This document shows positions 34,793 through 43,301 of a stretch of 64,000 nucleotides of DNA, piece after piece. Source of the DNA: Tenacibaculum sp. MAR_2009_124 (GTDB lineage Bacteria; Bacteroidota; Bacteroidia; Flavobacteriales; Flavobacteriaceae); NCBI RefSeq assembly GCF_900105455.1, contig NZ_FNSF01000007.1, positions 558,001 to 622,000 of the forward strand. The letters are read 5' to 3'. Position 1 is the first letter of the stretch. The number at the start of each line of letters is the position of its first letter. A program made the translations under genes and the position numbers. The notes below the pieces were generated by a model. The model searched no databases. It was given only the letters and a program-made list of their open reading frames with translations, and was not told the DNA's origin.

Positions 34793-35101
34793 CAAGAAGA
34801 GCTACAAAGACTTATTTGTAGCTTTTTTTGTGAGTTTAAGGTGCTTATCAACCTATTTCTATGTGATATACGATTTAGATTGTAGATGGTATTTTTAATT
34901 CCTATTTAGTATTAAATACTAATAAAGAATATTCAATAAAGAGGTTTTTAAGAATACTTATTTTTCGTTAAAACTTTAAAATAATATGTTTTTTTACGAA
35001 TAATGTAAAAAAATGATGATTGTTTACGAAATCTTTTGCTTGAAAAACATAGAAAAATCATTAGTTTTTAGTAAATTCGCAAGCGTAAAAAATAATTAAA
35101 C
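34793..35101. other. Intergenic region, 309 bp, terminator and promoter
   Basis: Holds the hemF terminator (34800-34829) and, at 35072-35079, TAAATTCG, a -7-like box with one mismatch that would give the E2 gene a leader of about 19 nt. The rest is AT-rich without ORFs or hairpins of note. Confidence 0.5.
34800..34829 (+). terminator. Rho-independent terminator of hemF
   Basis: AGCTACAAA (34800-34808) and TTTGTAGCT (34815-34823), then TTTTTT. Confidence 0.85.
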
Positions 35102-36418
35102 ATGGCTAGATACGAACTGAAGTTACCTAAAATGGGTGAAAGTGTTGCAGAAGCGACGATTACTTCTTGGCTAAAAGAGGTAGGAGATACAATTGAATTA
35201 GATGATACCGTTGTAGAGGTTGCCACTGATAAAGTAGATAGCGAAGTACCTAGTGAAGTTGAAGGGAAACTTATTGAGATATTATTTGAAAAAGACGCAT
35301 TGGTTCAAGTTGGAGAAACAATTGCAGTAATTGAAGTTGAGGGAGATGATACTGGAGTTGCTACTTCAAATAACTCCGATACTAATGTACCTGAAGCGGT
35401 TGCTGAAGTCGAAAAAAGCATTTCTGATGCTAAGGAAACTGTTAGTACAACGTTTGATACATCATCAAGTGAACGTTTTTATTCTCCATTGGTAAAAAGT
35501 ATTGCGCAAGCTGAAGGCATTTCAGTTGCAGAATTGGAAGGTATTCAAGGGTCTGGAAAAGAAGGAAGAGTTACGAAAAATGATATTTTAAGTTTTATCG
35601 AAAATAGAGGTAATCAACCTAAAGTAAGTTCAGAATCAGTAGTAAAAACGGATACTAAGGTTGAAAAAGCTGCTCCAAAGCAAGTCTCGACTCCGATTAC
35701 ACTTGGAGGGCAGGATCAAATTATTGAAATGAGCCGAATGGGTAAGCTTGTTTCAAAGCATATGATTGATTCTATTCAAACTTCTGCACATGTTCAATCG
35801 TTTATTGAAATTGATGTTACCAATATTGTAAATTGGAGAAATAAAGTAAAAAATGCTTACCAGCAAAGGGAAGGTGAAAAGCTTACTTTCACCCCAATTT
35901 TCATGCAAGCTATTGCTCAGACCATAAAGAAACACCCCTTAATTAACATTTCTATTGATGGAGATAAAATTATCCAAAGAGGAAACATTAATTTAGGAAT
36001 GGCGGCTGCGCTTCCTGATGGAAACTTAATAGTACCGGTTATTAAAAATGCCGATCAATTAAGTTTAGTTGGAATGACGAAGCAAGTTAACGATTTGGCG
36101 CAAAGATCAAGAGCTAATAAATTAAAACCAGACGAAATTCAGGGAGGTACGTATACCGTTACGAATGTAGGTAGTTTTGGATCTATCATGGGAACACCAA
36201 TTATTAATCAACCTCAAGTGGCTATTTTAGCTTTAGGAGCTATTAGAAAAATGCCGTCAGTGGTAGAGACACCGGAAGGAGATTTTATTGGGGTTCGTCA
36301 AAAAATGATTGTTTCTCACTCTTATGATCACAGAGTGGTTAATGGGGCACTTGGAGGAATGTTTATTAAAACCTTTAAAGAAATATTAGAAGCTTGGGAT
36401 GTAAATCAAGATTTCTAA
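35102..36418 (+). CDS. Dihydrolipoamide acyltransferase (E2 of a 2-oxo acid dehydrogenase, probably branched-chain type)
   Basis: 438-aa core enzyme that moves acyl groups from lipoate to CoA. Domains in order: lipoyl domain with lipoylated Lys44 (EVATDKVDSEVPSE), acidic linker, peripheral subunit-binding domain about 118-155 (YSPLVKSIAQAEGISVAELEGIQGSGKEGRVTK region), catalytic domain to the end with SHSYDHRVVNGALGG. The usual DHRVVDG has Asn instead of Asp. The substrate (pyruvate, 2-oxoglutarate or branched-chain) cannot be fixed from E2 alone and no E1 or E3 gene is next to it. Own terminator at 36440-36470. Confidence 0.88.
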   Translation: MARYELKLPKMGESVAEATITSWLKEVGDTIELDDTVVEVATDKVDSEVPSEVEGKLIEILFEKDALVQVGETIAVIEVEGDDTGVATSNNSDTNVPEAVAEVEKSISDAKETVSTTFDTSSSERFYSPLVKSIAQAEGISVAELEGIQGSGKEGRVTKNDILSFIENRGNQPKVSSESVVKTDTKVEKAAPKQVSTPITLGGQDQIIEMSRMGKLVSKHMIDSIQTSAHVQSFIEIDVTNIVNWRNKVKNAYQQREGEKLTFTPIFMQAIAQTIKKHPLINISIDGDKIIQRGNINLGMAAALPDGNLIVPVIKNADQLSLVGMTKQVNDLAQRSRANKLKPDEIQGGTYTVTNVGSFGSIMGTPIINQPQVAILALGAIRKMPSVVETPEGDFIGVRQKMIVSHSYDHRVVNGALGGMFIKTFKEILEAWDVNQDF

Positions 36419-36439
36419 AAGAAGAAATAAAAATCATAA

Positions 36440-36470
36440 AAAAAAGCCGTGTTTAACACGGCTTTTTTTA
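36440..36470 (+). terminator. Rho-independent terminator
   Basis: GCCGTG (36446-36451), loop TTTAA, CACGGC, with A run before and TTTTTTTA after; it ends right beside the IS3-type element. Confidence 0.85.
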
Positions 36471-36516
36471 TGAAATTGTCCCGTCCTGAAATAAGTTGAC
36501 ACAAAATCGACTTATA

Positions 36517-36909
36517 ATGAGAGATCAAACAAACAAGTGGGTTAAGCGCACCCAACGTGATTACAATCTAGGCTTTAAATTAGCATTAGTAGCGGAAGTA
36601 GAAAAAGGCAATTATACTTACAAACAGATACAAAAAGCTTATGGAATTCAAGGTAGAAGCACCGTTTTGGTATGGTTACGAAAATATGGTACATTAGATT
36701 GGAATACTCCAAATCTTCATCATATGCCAAAATCAAAAGAAACACCAGCACAAAAAATAAAACGATTAGAGAAAGAGTTAGAAGATGAAAAACTAAGAAA
36801 CCTTCTACTAAACACCATGATAGATGTTTCAGACAAACAATTTGGTACTACTATCAGAAAAAAGCTTTTATCCCAACAATCCAAATCATCCGACAGAATA
36901 AAGAAATAA
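36517..36909 (+). CDS. IS3-family transposase OrfA
   Basis: 130-aa helix-turn-helix protein from the ATG at 36517; a TTG at 36496 also keeps the frame open but lies in the terminal repeat. Residues 12-55 hold the DNA-binding motif (YNLGFKLALVAEVEKGNYTYKQIQKAYGI), followed by a leucine-zipper-like coil (AQKIKRLEKELEDEKLRNLLLN). Binds the element ends. A programmed -1 slip on A AAA AAG (36858-36864) would fuse its first ~115 residues to OrfB. Confidence 0.88.
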   Translation: MRDQTNKWVKRTQRDYNLGFKLALVAEVEKGNYTYKQIQKAYGIQGRSTVLVWLRKYGTLDWNTPNLHHMPKSKETPAQKIKRLEKELEDEKLRNLLLNTMIDVSDKQFGTTIRKKLLSQQSKSSDRIKK

Positions 36910-36929
36910 CCCTTTCTTGTTCTTGTAGA

Positions 36930-37745
36930 TTGTTAGGAATTAGTAGACAAGCTGTTTATCAAGGAATCAAACGTAAAGAGAATCGAGCGAAAGTTTTATC
37001 ACAAATAAAGCCACTAGTACTATCCATTCGAAGAGAAATGCCTAGAATCGGAACTCGTAAACTCTATTACTTACTAAAAGAAGACTTTGATAGAATGCAA
37101 ATAAAAATAGGGAGAGATGCCTTATTCGCTTATTTAAAATCCGAACATTTATTAATAAAGGCTAAAAAGAATTATATAAAAACAACACACTCAAAACATT
37201 GGTTAAGAAAACATCCTAATTTATTAAAAGACATCGTTCCCGAAAGACCGGAACATGTTTATGTTAGTGATATAACATATATAAAAAGTAGAGAAAAAAC
37301 GCATTATTTATCGTTAGTTACAGATGCTTATAGTAGAAAAATAGTAGGCCATAAACTTAGTGATGATATGGGAGCAGATAATGTGGTACAAGCTTTTAAT
37401 ATGGCTGTCAAAAACAGAAATAGTGATAAAGAGTTAATCCATCATTCTGATAGAGGGCTACAATATTGTTCAAATATTTATCAAAAGGCATTATTAAAAA
37501 ACAAAGTAAGACCATCTATGACTGATGGGTATGATTGTTATCAAAATGCCTTAGCAGAACGTATAAATGGTATATTAAAACAAGAGTTTTTAATATATAA
37601 GTGTAATAATCAGAACGAGTTGAAACAGTTAATTAAAGAATCTATAAATACTTATAATAACAAAAGACCACATTTAAGTCTTAATATGAAAACTCCTAAC
37701 TTTGTACACAATAAAAAACCAGAGAAGTTAACTTCTCTGGTTTAA
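36930..37745 (+). CDS. IS3-family transposase OrfB (DDE integrase core)
   Basis: Catalytic part of the transposase. From 36930 (a TTG) it reads 271 aa, but the frame is open back to about 36840, consistent with expression as an OrfA-OrfB fusion by -1 frameshifting. N-terminal HTH_21 region (SIRREMPRIGTRKLYYLLKEDF) is followed by the rve domain with the acidic triad: Asp in VYVSDITYIK, Asp in HHSDRGLQY and Glu in NALAERINGILKQE. A terminator hairpin overlaps its stop. Confidence 0.92.
   Translation: MLGISRQAVYQGIKRKENRAKVLSQIKPLVLSIRREMPRIGTRKLYYLLKEDFDRMQIKIGRDALFAYLKSEHLLIKAKKNYIKTTHSKHWLRKHPNLLKDIVPERPEHVYVSDITYIKSREKTHYLSLVTDAYSRKIVGHKLSDDMGADNVVQAFNMAVKNRNSDKELIHHSDRGLQYCSNIYQKALLKNKVRPSMTDGYDCYQNALAERINGILKQEFLIYKCNNQNELKQLIKESINTYNNKRPHLSLNMKTPNFVHNKKPEKLTSLV
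37716..37743 (+). terminator. Hairpin terminator overlapping the transposase stop
   Basis: Perfect 14-bp palindrome AAACCAGAGAAGTT/AACTTCTCTGGTTT; the TAA stop of OrfB lies at its right edge. Confidence 0.75.
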
Positions 37746-37800
37746 TTAAATTTTATAAATAACTGTCAACCTATTTTAGGACGACTCAAATGAATATCCA

Positions 37801-38430
37801 TTACGGAATATTCAAATATTTATGCGTTTGTAAGGAAATTCTCCATTTAGGATGTTTCATGACGTAATCAATAATTAAAGGAGTCATTTTTTCTTTTTTA
37901 CTCCATTCTGGTTGTAAAAATAATTGACAGCTTTTACCTACCTTTTCTGCTTGTTCTTCGGCGAACTTAAAATCATCTTTATTATGAATAATCATTTTTA
38001 ATTCGTTGGCTTCTAAGTAGGCTCTTTCAAGAGGTAGCTTTGTTTTCTTAGGAGATAGACAGAACCAATCCCAAATACCTGAAAATGCGTAAGCACCCGA
38101 AGTTTCTATGTGAGTTTTAATATTATTTCGTTTCAACTCGCTGGTGATATGATCTAAGCTCCACATTAAAGGTTCACCACCGGTAATTACAACCGTTTCT
38201 GCATATTCTTTGGCATGCTCAACAATAATGTCAGCATGTGTTGGAGGATGAAGTGCTGCATCCCAACTTTCTTTAACATCACACCAATGACAACCTACAT
38301 CACAACCACCAATGCGTATAAAGTAAGCTGAGGTTCCTGTATGTGCACCCTCACCTTGAATTGTGTAAAATTCCTCCATTAAAGGAAGCATTTCTCCTTT
38401 ATTTACTAACTCTTGCGTCTTTGAATCCAT
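37801..38430 (-). CDS. queE: 7-carboxy-7-deazaguanine synthase (radical SAM)
   Basis: Radical-SAM enzyme of queuosine/7-deazaguanine synthesis that converts 6-carboxytetrahydropterin to 7-carboxy-7-deazaguanine. The 209-aa protein has EEFYTIQGEGAHTGTSAYFIR and the cluster cysteines in GGCDVGCHWCDVKESW; TGGEPLMW follows. The ATG at 38430 gives the N-terminus TQELVNKGEMLPLMEEF, which looks native, so a 32-bp overlap with the RidA gene is accepted; an internal ATG at 38391 is the alternative. The residual C-terminus is complete. Confidence 0.93.
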   Translation of the reverse strand: MDSKTQELVNKGEMLPLMEEFYTIQGEGAHTGTSAYFIRIGGCDVGCHWCDVKESWDAALHPPTHADIIVEHAKEYAETVVITGGEPLMWSLDHITSELKRNNIKTHIETSGAYAFSGIWDWFCLSPKKTKLPLERAYLEANELKMIIHNKDDFKFAEEQAEKVGKSCQLFLQPEWSKKEKMTPLIIDYVMKHPKWRISLQTHKYLNIP

Positions 38431-38878
38431 CTGCTTTTACTGCAATTATATCAATTTCAATTTTGGCATCTACCAATAAATCGGCTGCAAAGGTAGTTCT
38501 TGCAGGCTTATTTTTAGGGAAATATTTACGGAAAATTGTATTAAATTGATTAAAATCATTCAAATCGGCTAAAATAACGGTACATTTTACAACATGTTGC
38601 ATGTCTGATCCATGTAGAACTAATACATCTTCAATATTTTTGAATGTTTGAATTGTTTCGGCTTCAATACCACCAGGAACCAACTTTTTAGTATCAGGAT
38701 GAATTCCTACTTGCCCTGAAAGGTATAAAGTATTACCAACTTCAACTGCATCTGAAAAAGGAGCATTCTTCTTTCTTTCAAGTTTTGAGGTATGGTATGT
38801 TAGGTTTGGTTTTTCCTTTTTAATGCAAGAAAAATTGAGTGAACATAAAACAACTAAAATAATTAATTTAGTTTTCAT
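38399..38878 (-). CDS. Exported RidA-family protein (lipoprotein)
   Basis: 159-aa protein: lipoprotein signal with cysteine 18 (LCSLNFSC), then a full RidA/YjgF fold (NAPFSDAVEVGNTLYLSGQVG, MQHVVKCTVILADLNDFNQFN, KPARTTFAADLL with the conserved Arg). Cytosolic RidA deaminates enamine/imine intermediates; the lipobox predicts an envelope-located relative whose substrate is unknown. It is upstream of, and overlaps by 32 bp, queE on the same strand. Confidence 0.82.
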   Translation of the reverse strand: MKTKLIILVVLCSLNFSCIKKEKPNLTYHTSKLERKKNAPFSDAVEVGNTLYLSGQVGIHPDTKKLVPGGIEAETIQTFKNIEDVLVLHGSDMQHVVKCTVILADLNDFNQFNTIFRKYFPKNKPARTTFAADLLVDAKIEIDIIAVKADGFKDARVSK

Positions 38879-38983
38879 AAATTGAATTTTAAATCTCGTT
38901 ATAGGTAAAGTTAATAAATAAAGTTAGCGGGGTTTTTTGAAATGCTATAATTAATAGTATTTTTATCAAAATTTTAGACGGAA

Positions 38984-40495
38984 ATGAGTAATAAAGAGGC
39001 TTTTTTTAATCATATTACGGAAGGATACGCCAGTAAGGGAGAGTTTTTGACTTTAGGAGCAGGGATGTTGGAAGAGGAAACAATAACGAATGCATTGGTA
39101 AATATTCCTTTAAAAACTTTAAATAGGCACGGCTTAATTGCAGGAGCAACAGGAACAGGGAAAACCAAAACATTACAAGTATTGGCGGAGAATATGTCTG
39201 AAAAGGGAATTCCTGTATTACTTATGGATGTTAAAGGTGATTTGAGTGGGTTAGCTCAAGCTAGTTCAGGGCACCCAAAAATAGATGAACGACATGAAAA
39301 AATTGGTATTCCATTTGATGCGAAAAAATTTCCTGTTGAAATTTTAACGATTTCAGAACAAGACGGTGTTCGTTTGCGTGCAACGGTTTCGGAGTTTGGT
39401 CCGGTGCTTCTATCGAGAATTTTAGATTTAACTGAAACTCAAGCCGGAATTGTATCGATTATTTTTAAGTATTGTGACGATAATCAATTACCGCTTTTAG
39501 ATTTAAAAGATTTTAAAAAGTTACTTCAGTTTATAACCAATGAAGGAAAAGACGAAATTCAGGAAGAGTACGGAAGAATTTCTTCTTCGAGTACTGGAGC
39601 GATACTAAGAAAAATTGTAGAAATCGAACAACAAGGTGGTGAACTTTTTTTTGGAGAGCGTTCTTTTGAAGTAGATGACTTAACGAGAATAGATGAAGAG
39701 GGAAGAGGTGTAATTTCTGTTTTAAGACTTACGGATATTCAAGATCGACCAAAGTTATTTTCAACATTTATGTTACAATTACTAGCGGAAGTATATGAAA
39801 CTTTTCCTGAGCAAGGAGATAGCGGAAGACCTGAGTTAATTATATTTATTGATGAAGCACATTTGGTTTTTGATGAAGCTTCCAAAGCACTATTGAGTCA
39901 AATAGAAAGCATAGTAAAGTTGATTAGATCTAAAGGAATAGGTTTATACTTTGTAACTCAGAACCCAAAAGATGTTCCAGAAGATGTTTTAGCACAGTTA
40001 GGAATGAAAGTTCAGCATGCATTGCGTGCCTTTACGGCAAAAGACAGAAAAGCATTGAAGTTAGCTTCTGAAAATTATCCAGATTCGGAGTATTACGACA
40101 CAGAAGAAGTATTAACACAGCTCGGAATTGGAGAAGCATTAGTTTCCGTATTAAACGAAAAAGGTATTCCTACTCCGTTAGTAAGAACTATGTTAAGAGC
40201 GCCTATGAGTAGAATGGATATACTTTCAGAAAAGGAAATTCAGGAGGTGTTAGATAACTCTAAACTGGTAAAAAAATACAATGAAACTGTAGATAGAGAA
40301 AGTGCTTACGAATTATTAAACGATAAAATAAAAAGAATAAATAGAGAAAAAGAAAAAGACGAAGAGGAAAGTAGGTCAACCAGAAGAAATTCGTCTTCCT
40401 CAAGAAAAAGTACACGAATGAACCCAATAGTTAAGGTTTTAACAAGTGCCACGTTTATTCGAAGTGTATTTGGAATCTTAAAAAAAGTAATATAG
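38984..40495 (+). CDS. HerA/YjgR-like ATPase (DUF853)
   Basis: 503-aa P-loop ATPase of the HerA-FtsK superfamily. Walker A GATGTGKTKTLQ near residue 53, VLLMDVKGDLSGLAQ near 75, Walker B LIIFIDEAHLVFDEA near 287, then a sensor-like VTQNPKDVPEDVLAQLG. Matches the YjgR/DUF853 family, whose role is undefined (DNA translocation or repair suspected). The C-terminal tail is basic and serine-rich (about 455-490). Next gene follows 46 bp later. Confidence 0.85.
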   Translation: MSNKEAFFNHITEGYASKGEFLTLGAGMLEEETITNALVNIPLKTLNRHGLIAGATGTGKTKTLQVLAENMSEKGIPVLLMDVKGDLSGLAQASSGHPKIDERHEKIGIPFDAKKFPVEILTISEQDGVRLRATVSEFGPVLLSRILDLTETQAGIVSIIFKYCDDNQLPLLDLKDFKKLLQFITNEGKDEIQEEYGRISSSSTGAILRKIVEIEQQGGELFFGERSFEVDDLTRIDEEGRGVISVLRLTDIQDRPKLFSTFMLQLLAEVYETFPEQGDSGRPELIIFIDEAHLVFDEASKALLSQIESIVKLIRSKGIGLYFVTQNPKDVPEDVLAQLGMKVQHALRAFTAKDRKALKLASENYPDSEYYDTEEVLTQLGIGEALVSVLNEKGIPTPLVRTMLRAPMSRMDILSEKEIQEVLDNSKLVKKYNETVDRESAYELLNDKIKRINREKEKDEEESRSTRRNSSSSRKSTRMNPIVKVLTSATFIRSVFGILKKVI

Positions 40496-40541
40496 AAACA
40501 ATTTTAATCAAAATAAAAACGTTATAAACAAAACAAATTAC

Positions 40542-41102
40542 ATGATAAAACTATTTAAAACACTTGCCGTGGTGCTAGTTTCATTGACTTTAATTCAATG
40601 TAGTAATAATAAGTTTGATGTATCTAAAGGAAAGGTTGGTAAATTAACCACCAAAACTACCATACAAGAAATTGATGCGATTTTTGCTAAAGATTCAATA
40701 GTTAAAATCTTAAGCGAGGGAGATAAGGGGCAACTTAGTATTGGAGATGATGACAAATATGAAGTTTATGAAAAGGGAGGTAAACATTTATTAACTATTG
40801 TTCCACAAGAGCAATTAGATTCTACTTCCACGATTAAAAGCATAGAAATTTTTGATGAGAGATTTCAAACCATATCAGGATTAAATATTAATTCAGATTT
40901 TCAACAAATAAATGCCAATAATAAAATTAGTAAAGTTGAAACTACTTTTTCATCGGCAACACTTTTTATAGACGATTTAAATGCGACAATATCTATTTCT
41001 AAAGAAGATTTAGGGTTGAAAGATTTTGGTAGTCGAAAAGTTAGTATTGATCAAATTCCAGATTTGGCTAAAATTAAATCTTTGACAATTTGGTTTAATT
41101 AA
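40542..41102 (+). CDS. Hypothetical lipoprotein
   Basis: 186-aa lipoprotein with lipobox cysteine 20 (LTLIQC). The mature region (KVGKLTTKTTIQEIDAIFAKDSIVK and SIEIFDERFQTISGL) alternates predicted beta strands and helices. I recognise no family. It probably shares a transcript with the YjgR-like gene and ends at a terminator (41117-41154). Confidence 0.6.
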   Translation: MIKLFKTLAVVLVSLTLIQCSNNKFDVSKGKVGKLTTKTTIQEIDAIFAKDSIVKILSEGDKGQLSIGDDDKYEVYEKGGKHLLTIVPQEQLDSTSTIKSIEIFDERFQTISGLNINSDFQQINANNKISKVETTFSSATLFIDDLNATISISKEDLGLKDFGSRKVSIDQIPDLAKIKSLTIWFN

Positions 41103-41116
41103 GACTAGAATTATAG

Positions 41117-41154
41117 AAAAAAAGACCTGTATTTATCAAATACAGGTCTTTTTT
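41117..41154. terminator. Bidirectional terminator
   Basis: Perfect stem AGACCTGTATTT/AAATACAGGTCT with A and T runs and loop ATC, between convergent genes ending at 41102 and 41184. Confidence 0.9.
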
Positions 41155-41183
41155 ATTTTCATTAAATTAATAGAGAAAAAGGA

Positions 41184-42041
41184 TTATTTATTGAGTTCGT
41201 CGATTTTATCAGCTACAAAATCGTTGATTTTATCTTTGTTGTCGGTGTATATTTTCACCCATTTGTCCCATACCTTTTTGCGGGTATTGACTTCATTTAC
41301 ACTAATGCTAATTGATTCTATTGGATGAACGATCGGAATATATCTTCTTACTTTTTCTTGTGGAATTTGTAGTTCTGAAGACTTTCCTTTAGGAATAGCA
41401 TTGTCAATTTCAATTGTTTTCAAATCATGCGATTGTAGCAATCCGTCATAATCAAAATAAGAAACTGTTATATCGATAAGAATATTAACTTTATGATGTT
41501 TTCTTTTTAGTTTAACGCTTGTAAAATTATACAGATAGCTATCTAATAAGAGTACTTTGAAACGATTTTTGAAGTTTTTGTAGTCATCAAACGTGAAGTT
41601 TAGCAAAAGATTATTTTTAATAAAATTAACTTGACCGTTGGGGTTTTTGCTACTTGGTAATTCACTATGATTAGAATAAATTAATAACTTTTTATTAAAA
41701 ATGTTATCATTTTTGCCTTTTTGTTCATCTAACAAAAAACAATTAGCACTATTATTCTTCGCGAATCTTTCAGGTTTGTAGACTACATCTGCAAGTTTAT
41801 TTACAACCAGTTTAGCTAAGGTTTTAATGATGATTCCTATAAAATTTGATTTATTATTAATAGCCTCAATAAGGCTGTCTTTGACTTTAATAGACTTTAA
41901 TTTGAGTTCTGACTTTGTTTTTATACGCCCGATATATTCTACGTTATTCCCATTTATATAATAGTGAGTAACAACCTTTTCTTGAGCATTTATAAAAGAT
42001 GTTAATAATAGTAGAATTATTAAAAGTTTAAATGATTTCAT
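41184..42041 (-). CDS. Hypothetical secreted protein
   Basis: 285-aa protein with signal peptide (residues 1-19, SFINAQ). It has a basic, lysine-rich mature part with a short hydrophobic stretch (FIGIIIKTLAKLVVNKLADVVY, about 67-88) and a charged C-terminal helix. No family recognised. Last gene, 11 bp after the preceding gene, of a minus-strand set that includes a histidine kinase and response regulator. Confidence 0.55.
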   Translation of the reverse strand: MKSFKLLIILLLLTSFINAQEKVVTHYYINGNNVEYIGRIKTKSELKLKSIKVKDSLIEAINNKSNFIGIIIKTLAKLVVNKLADVVYKPERFAKNNSANCFLLDEQKGKNDNIFNKKLLIYSNHSELPSSKNPNGQVNFIKNNLLLNFTFDDYKNFKNRFKVLLLDSYLYNFTSVKLKRKHHKVNILIDITVSYFDYDGLLQSHDLKTIEIDNAIPKGKSSELQIPQEKVRRYIPIVHPIESISISVNEVNTRKKVWDKWVKIYTDNKDKINDFVADKIDELNK

Positions 42042-42052
42042 AAGGTATTTGT

Positions 42053-42463
42053 TTAATTAATTTTTACTTCACCAACGACGAAACGATTGTAATAGCTAAC
42101 AGGTATATATCCAGAATCGGTACAACCTAAAAATAATTTACTTCCAGCTTCTATAATATGAGTTCTATAATGAGAACCACTTTGAATACCGCTTCTCCAA
42201 TTCGTTTTTATAGTTACTCTATATCTGTTTGTGCTATCTGTGTTTAATAAGTATTGATTCATACCTCCATTGGCAAAACCACATCGCCCTGAATTTGTTA
42301 TGATATTATGAAAGCCTAATAATTTTTCTTCTTCGGAAAGTTTCTTGTACTGATCGCTATAAACATGAATAATATTTTCGTCTTCATTTTCTAAATCTAA
42401 AGTATTACCTATTTCCGAATTTAGTAATTCTGAGAATTGTTTATTAATGATTCGTGAGTTCAT
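42053..42463 (-). CDS. Hypothetical small protein, adjacent to two-component genes
   Basis: 136-aa protein without signal peptide or membrane segment; central SGRCGFANGGMNQYLL and GCTDSGYIPVSYYNRFVVGEV are its most distinctive stretches and suggest a compact beta-rich domain. No family recognised. It lies between the response regulator gene (82 bp upstream) and the secreted protein gene (11 bp downstream), suggesting co-expression. Confidence 0.5.
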   Translation of the reverse strand: MNSRIINKQFSELLNSEIGNTLDLENEDENIIHVYSDQYKKLSEEEKLLGFHNIITNSGRCGFANGGMNQYLLNTDSTNRYRVTIKTNWRSGIQSGSHYRTHIIEAGSKLFLGCTDSGYIPVSYYNRFVVGEVKIN

Positions 42464-42544
42464 AATTTTAAAGTTTAATAGATTATTAATTGTTTCAAAA
42501 TTATATAGAAATTAGAAAGAACGGTATCCTTACTTGTAGGTAAA

Positions 42545-43186
42545 TTAGAACTGATATTTTTTTTCAATAGCATATTTTACCAACTCATTCCCGTTAGAAA
42601 GAGCTAGCTTACGAATCATATTTTTTCTATGAGTATCCACAGTTGTTTTAGCAATAAAAAGGATTTCTGAAATTTGTTTTGAAGTTTTCCCATTAGCAAT
42701 TAAGTGAAGTATTTCCTTTTCTCGATTAGATAATACTACTTTTTCAGTTTTGCCAATGTTGGCGTTGTCATCAATGTAGTTGTTCATAAAATTAAAAGCA
42801 ACATTAGGGTCGAAAAACGTTTCTCCTTTAACTATCTTTTTAATTGCCTGCGAGAGCATTTTTATTCCAGAGTTTTTTAAAATGTATCCCGTAGCTCCAG
42901 CATCGAGCATTTGTTTAATGGCATCTGGTTGATCAAACATGGTTAAAGCCAGTACATAGATATGAGGAAAGCTTGACTTAATGAGCTTTGTAGCTTCGAT
43001 ACCGTCCATTTTTGGCATTCTTATATCAGTAATAACAAGTTTTGGTTGTTTTAGAGAAACAAGTCTTACTAAATCTTCTCCATTATTTACAGTTCCTAAA
43101 ATAGATATATCCTCATCATATTCAAAAAAAGAGAGCACACCATCAATGAGCATTTGGTGATCTTCAGCCATTACTATCGTAATCAT
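42545..43186 (-). CDS. NarL/LuxR-type response regulator
   Basis: 213-aa DNA-binding response regulator. Receiver domain residues 1-120 with acidic pair Glu8-Asp9, phosphoacceptor Asp54 (VITDIRMPKMDG) and Lys in ILKNSG; LuxR helix-turn-helix residues 145-205 (LSNREKEILHLIANGKTSKQISEILFIAKTTVDTHRKN). Pairs with the histidine kinase encoded 115 bp upstream. Targets unknown. Confidence 0.92.
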   Translation of the reverse strand: MITIVMAEDHQMLIDGVLSFFEYDEDISILGTVNNGEDLVRLVSLKQPKLVITDIRMPKMDGIEATKLIKSSFPHIYVLALTMFDQPDAIKQMLDAGATGYILKNSGIKMLSQAIKKIVKGETFFDPNVAFNFMNNYIDDNANIGKTEKVVLSNREKEILHLIANGKTSKQISEILFIAKTTVDTHRKNMIRKLALSNGNELVKYAIEKKYQF

Positions 43187-43301
43187 ATCTATTTGTTTAT
43201 TAACCTTAATTTTATTTTTCTATTTCGAAACCTACCTAACTTCGTTTTAATTTTAATATATCCAAATTTAAACAATACCTTAAAATTGTAAATACCTATG
43301 T

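Larger units (their letters stand above)
36482..37783 (+). mobile_element. IS3-family insertion sequence, about 1.3 kb
   Basis: Imperfect 20-bp terminal inverted repeats: CGTCCTGAAATAAGTTGACA at 36482-36501 and its inverse (two mismatches) at 37764-37783. Between them are two overlapping transposase frames, orfA and orfB, linked by a -1 frameshift site A AAA AAG at 36858-36864. Both frames are open, so the element looks functional. No clear target-site duplication was found. It inserted in the spacer between the E2 terminator and queE and breaks no gene. Confidence 0.9.

Noticed and set aside
36496..36516. TTG start for the IS OrfA
   Set aside because: It lies in the terminal inverted repeat; the ATG at 36517 is the normal choice.
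36471..37792. Target-site duplication around the IS element
   Set aside because: Flanking bases on the two sides do not match for 3-5 bp at any reasonable end position.
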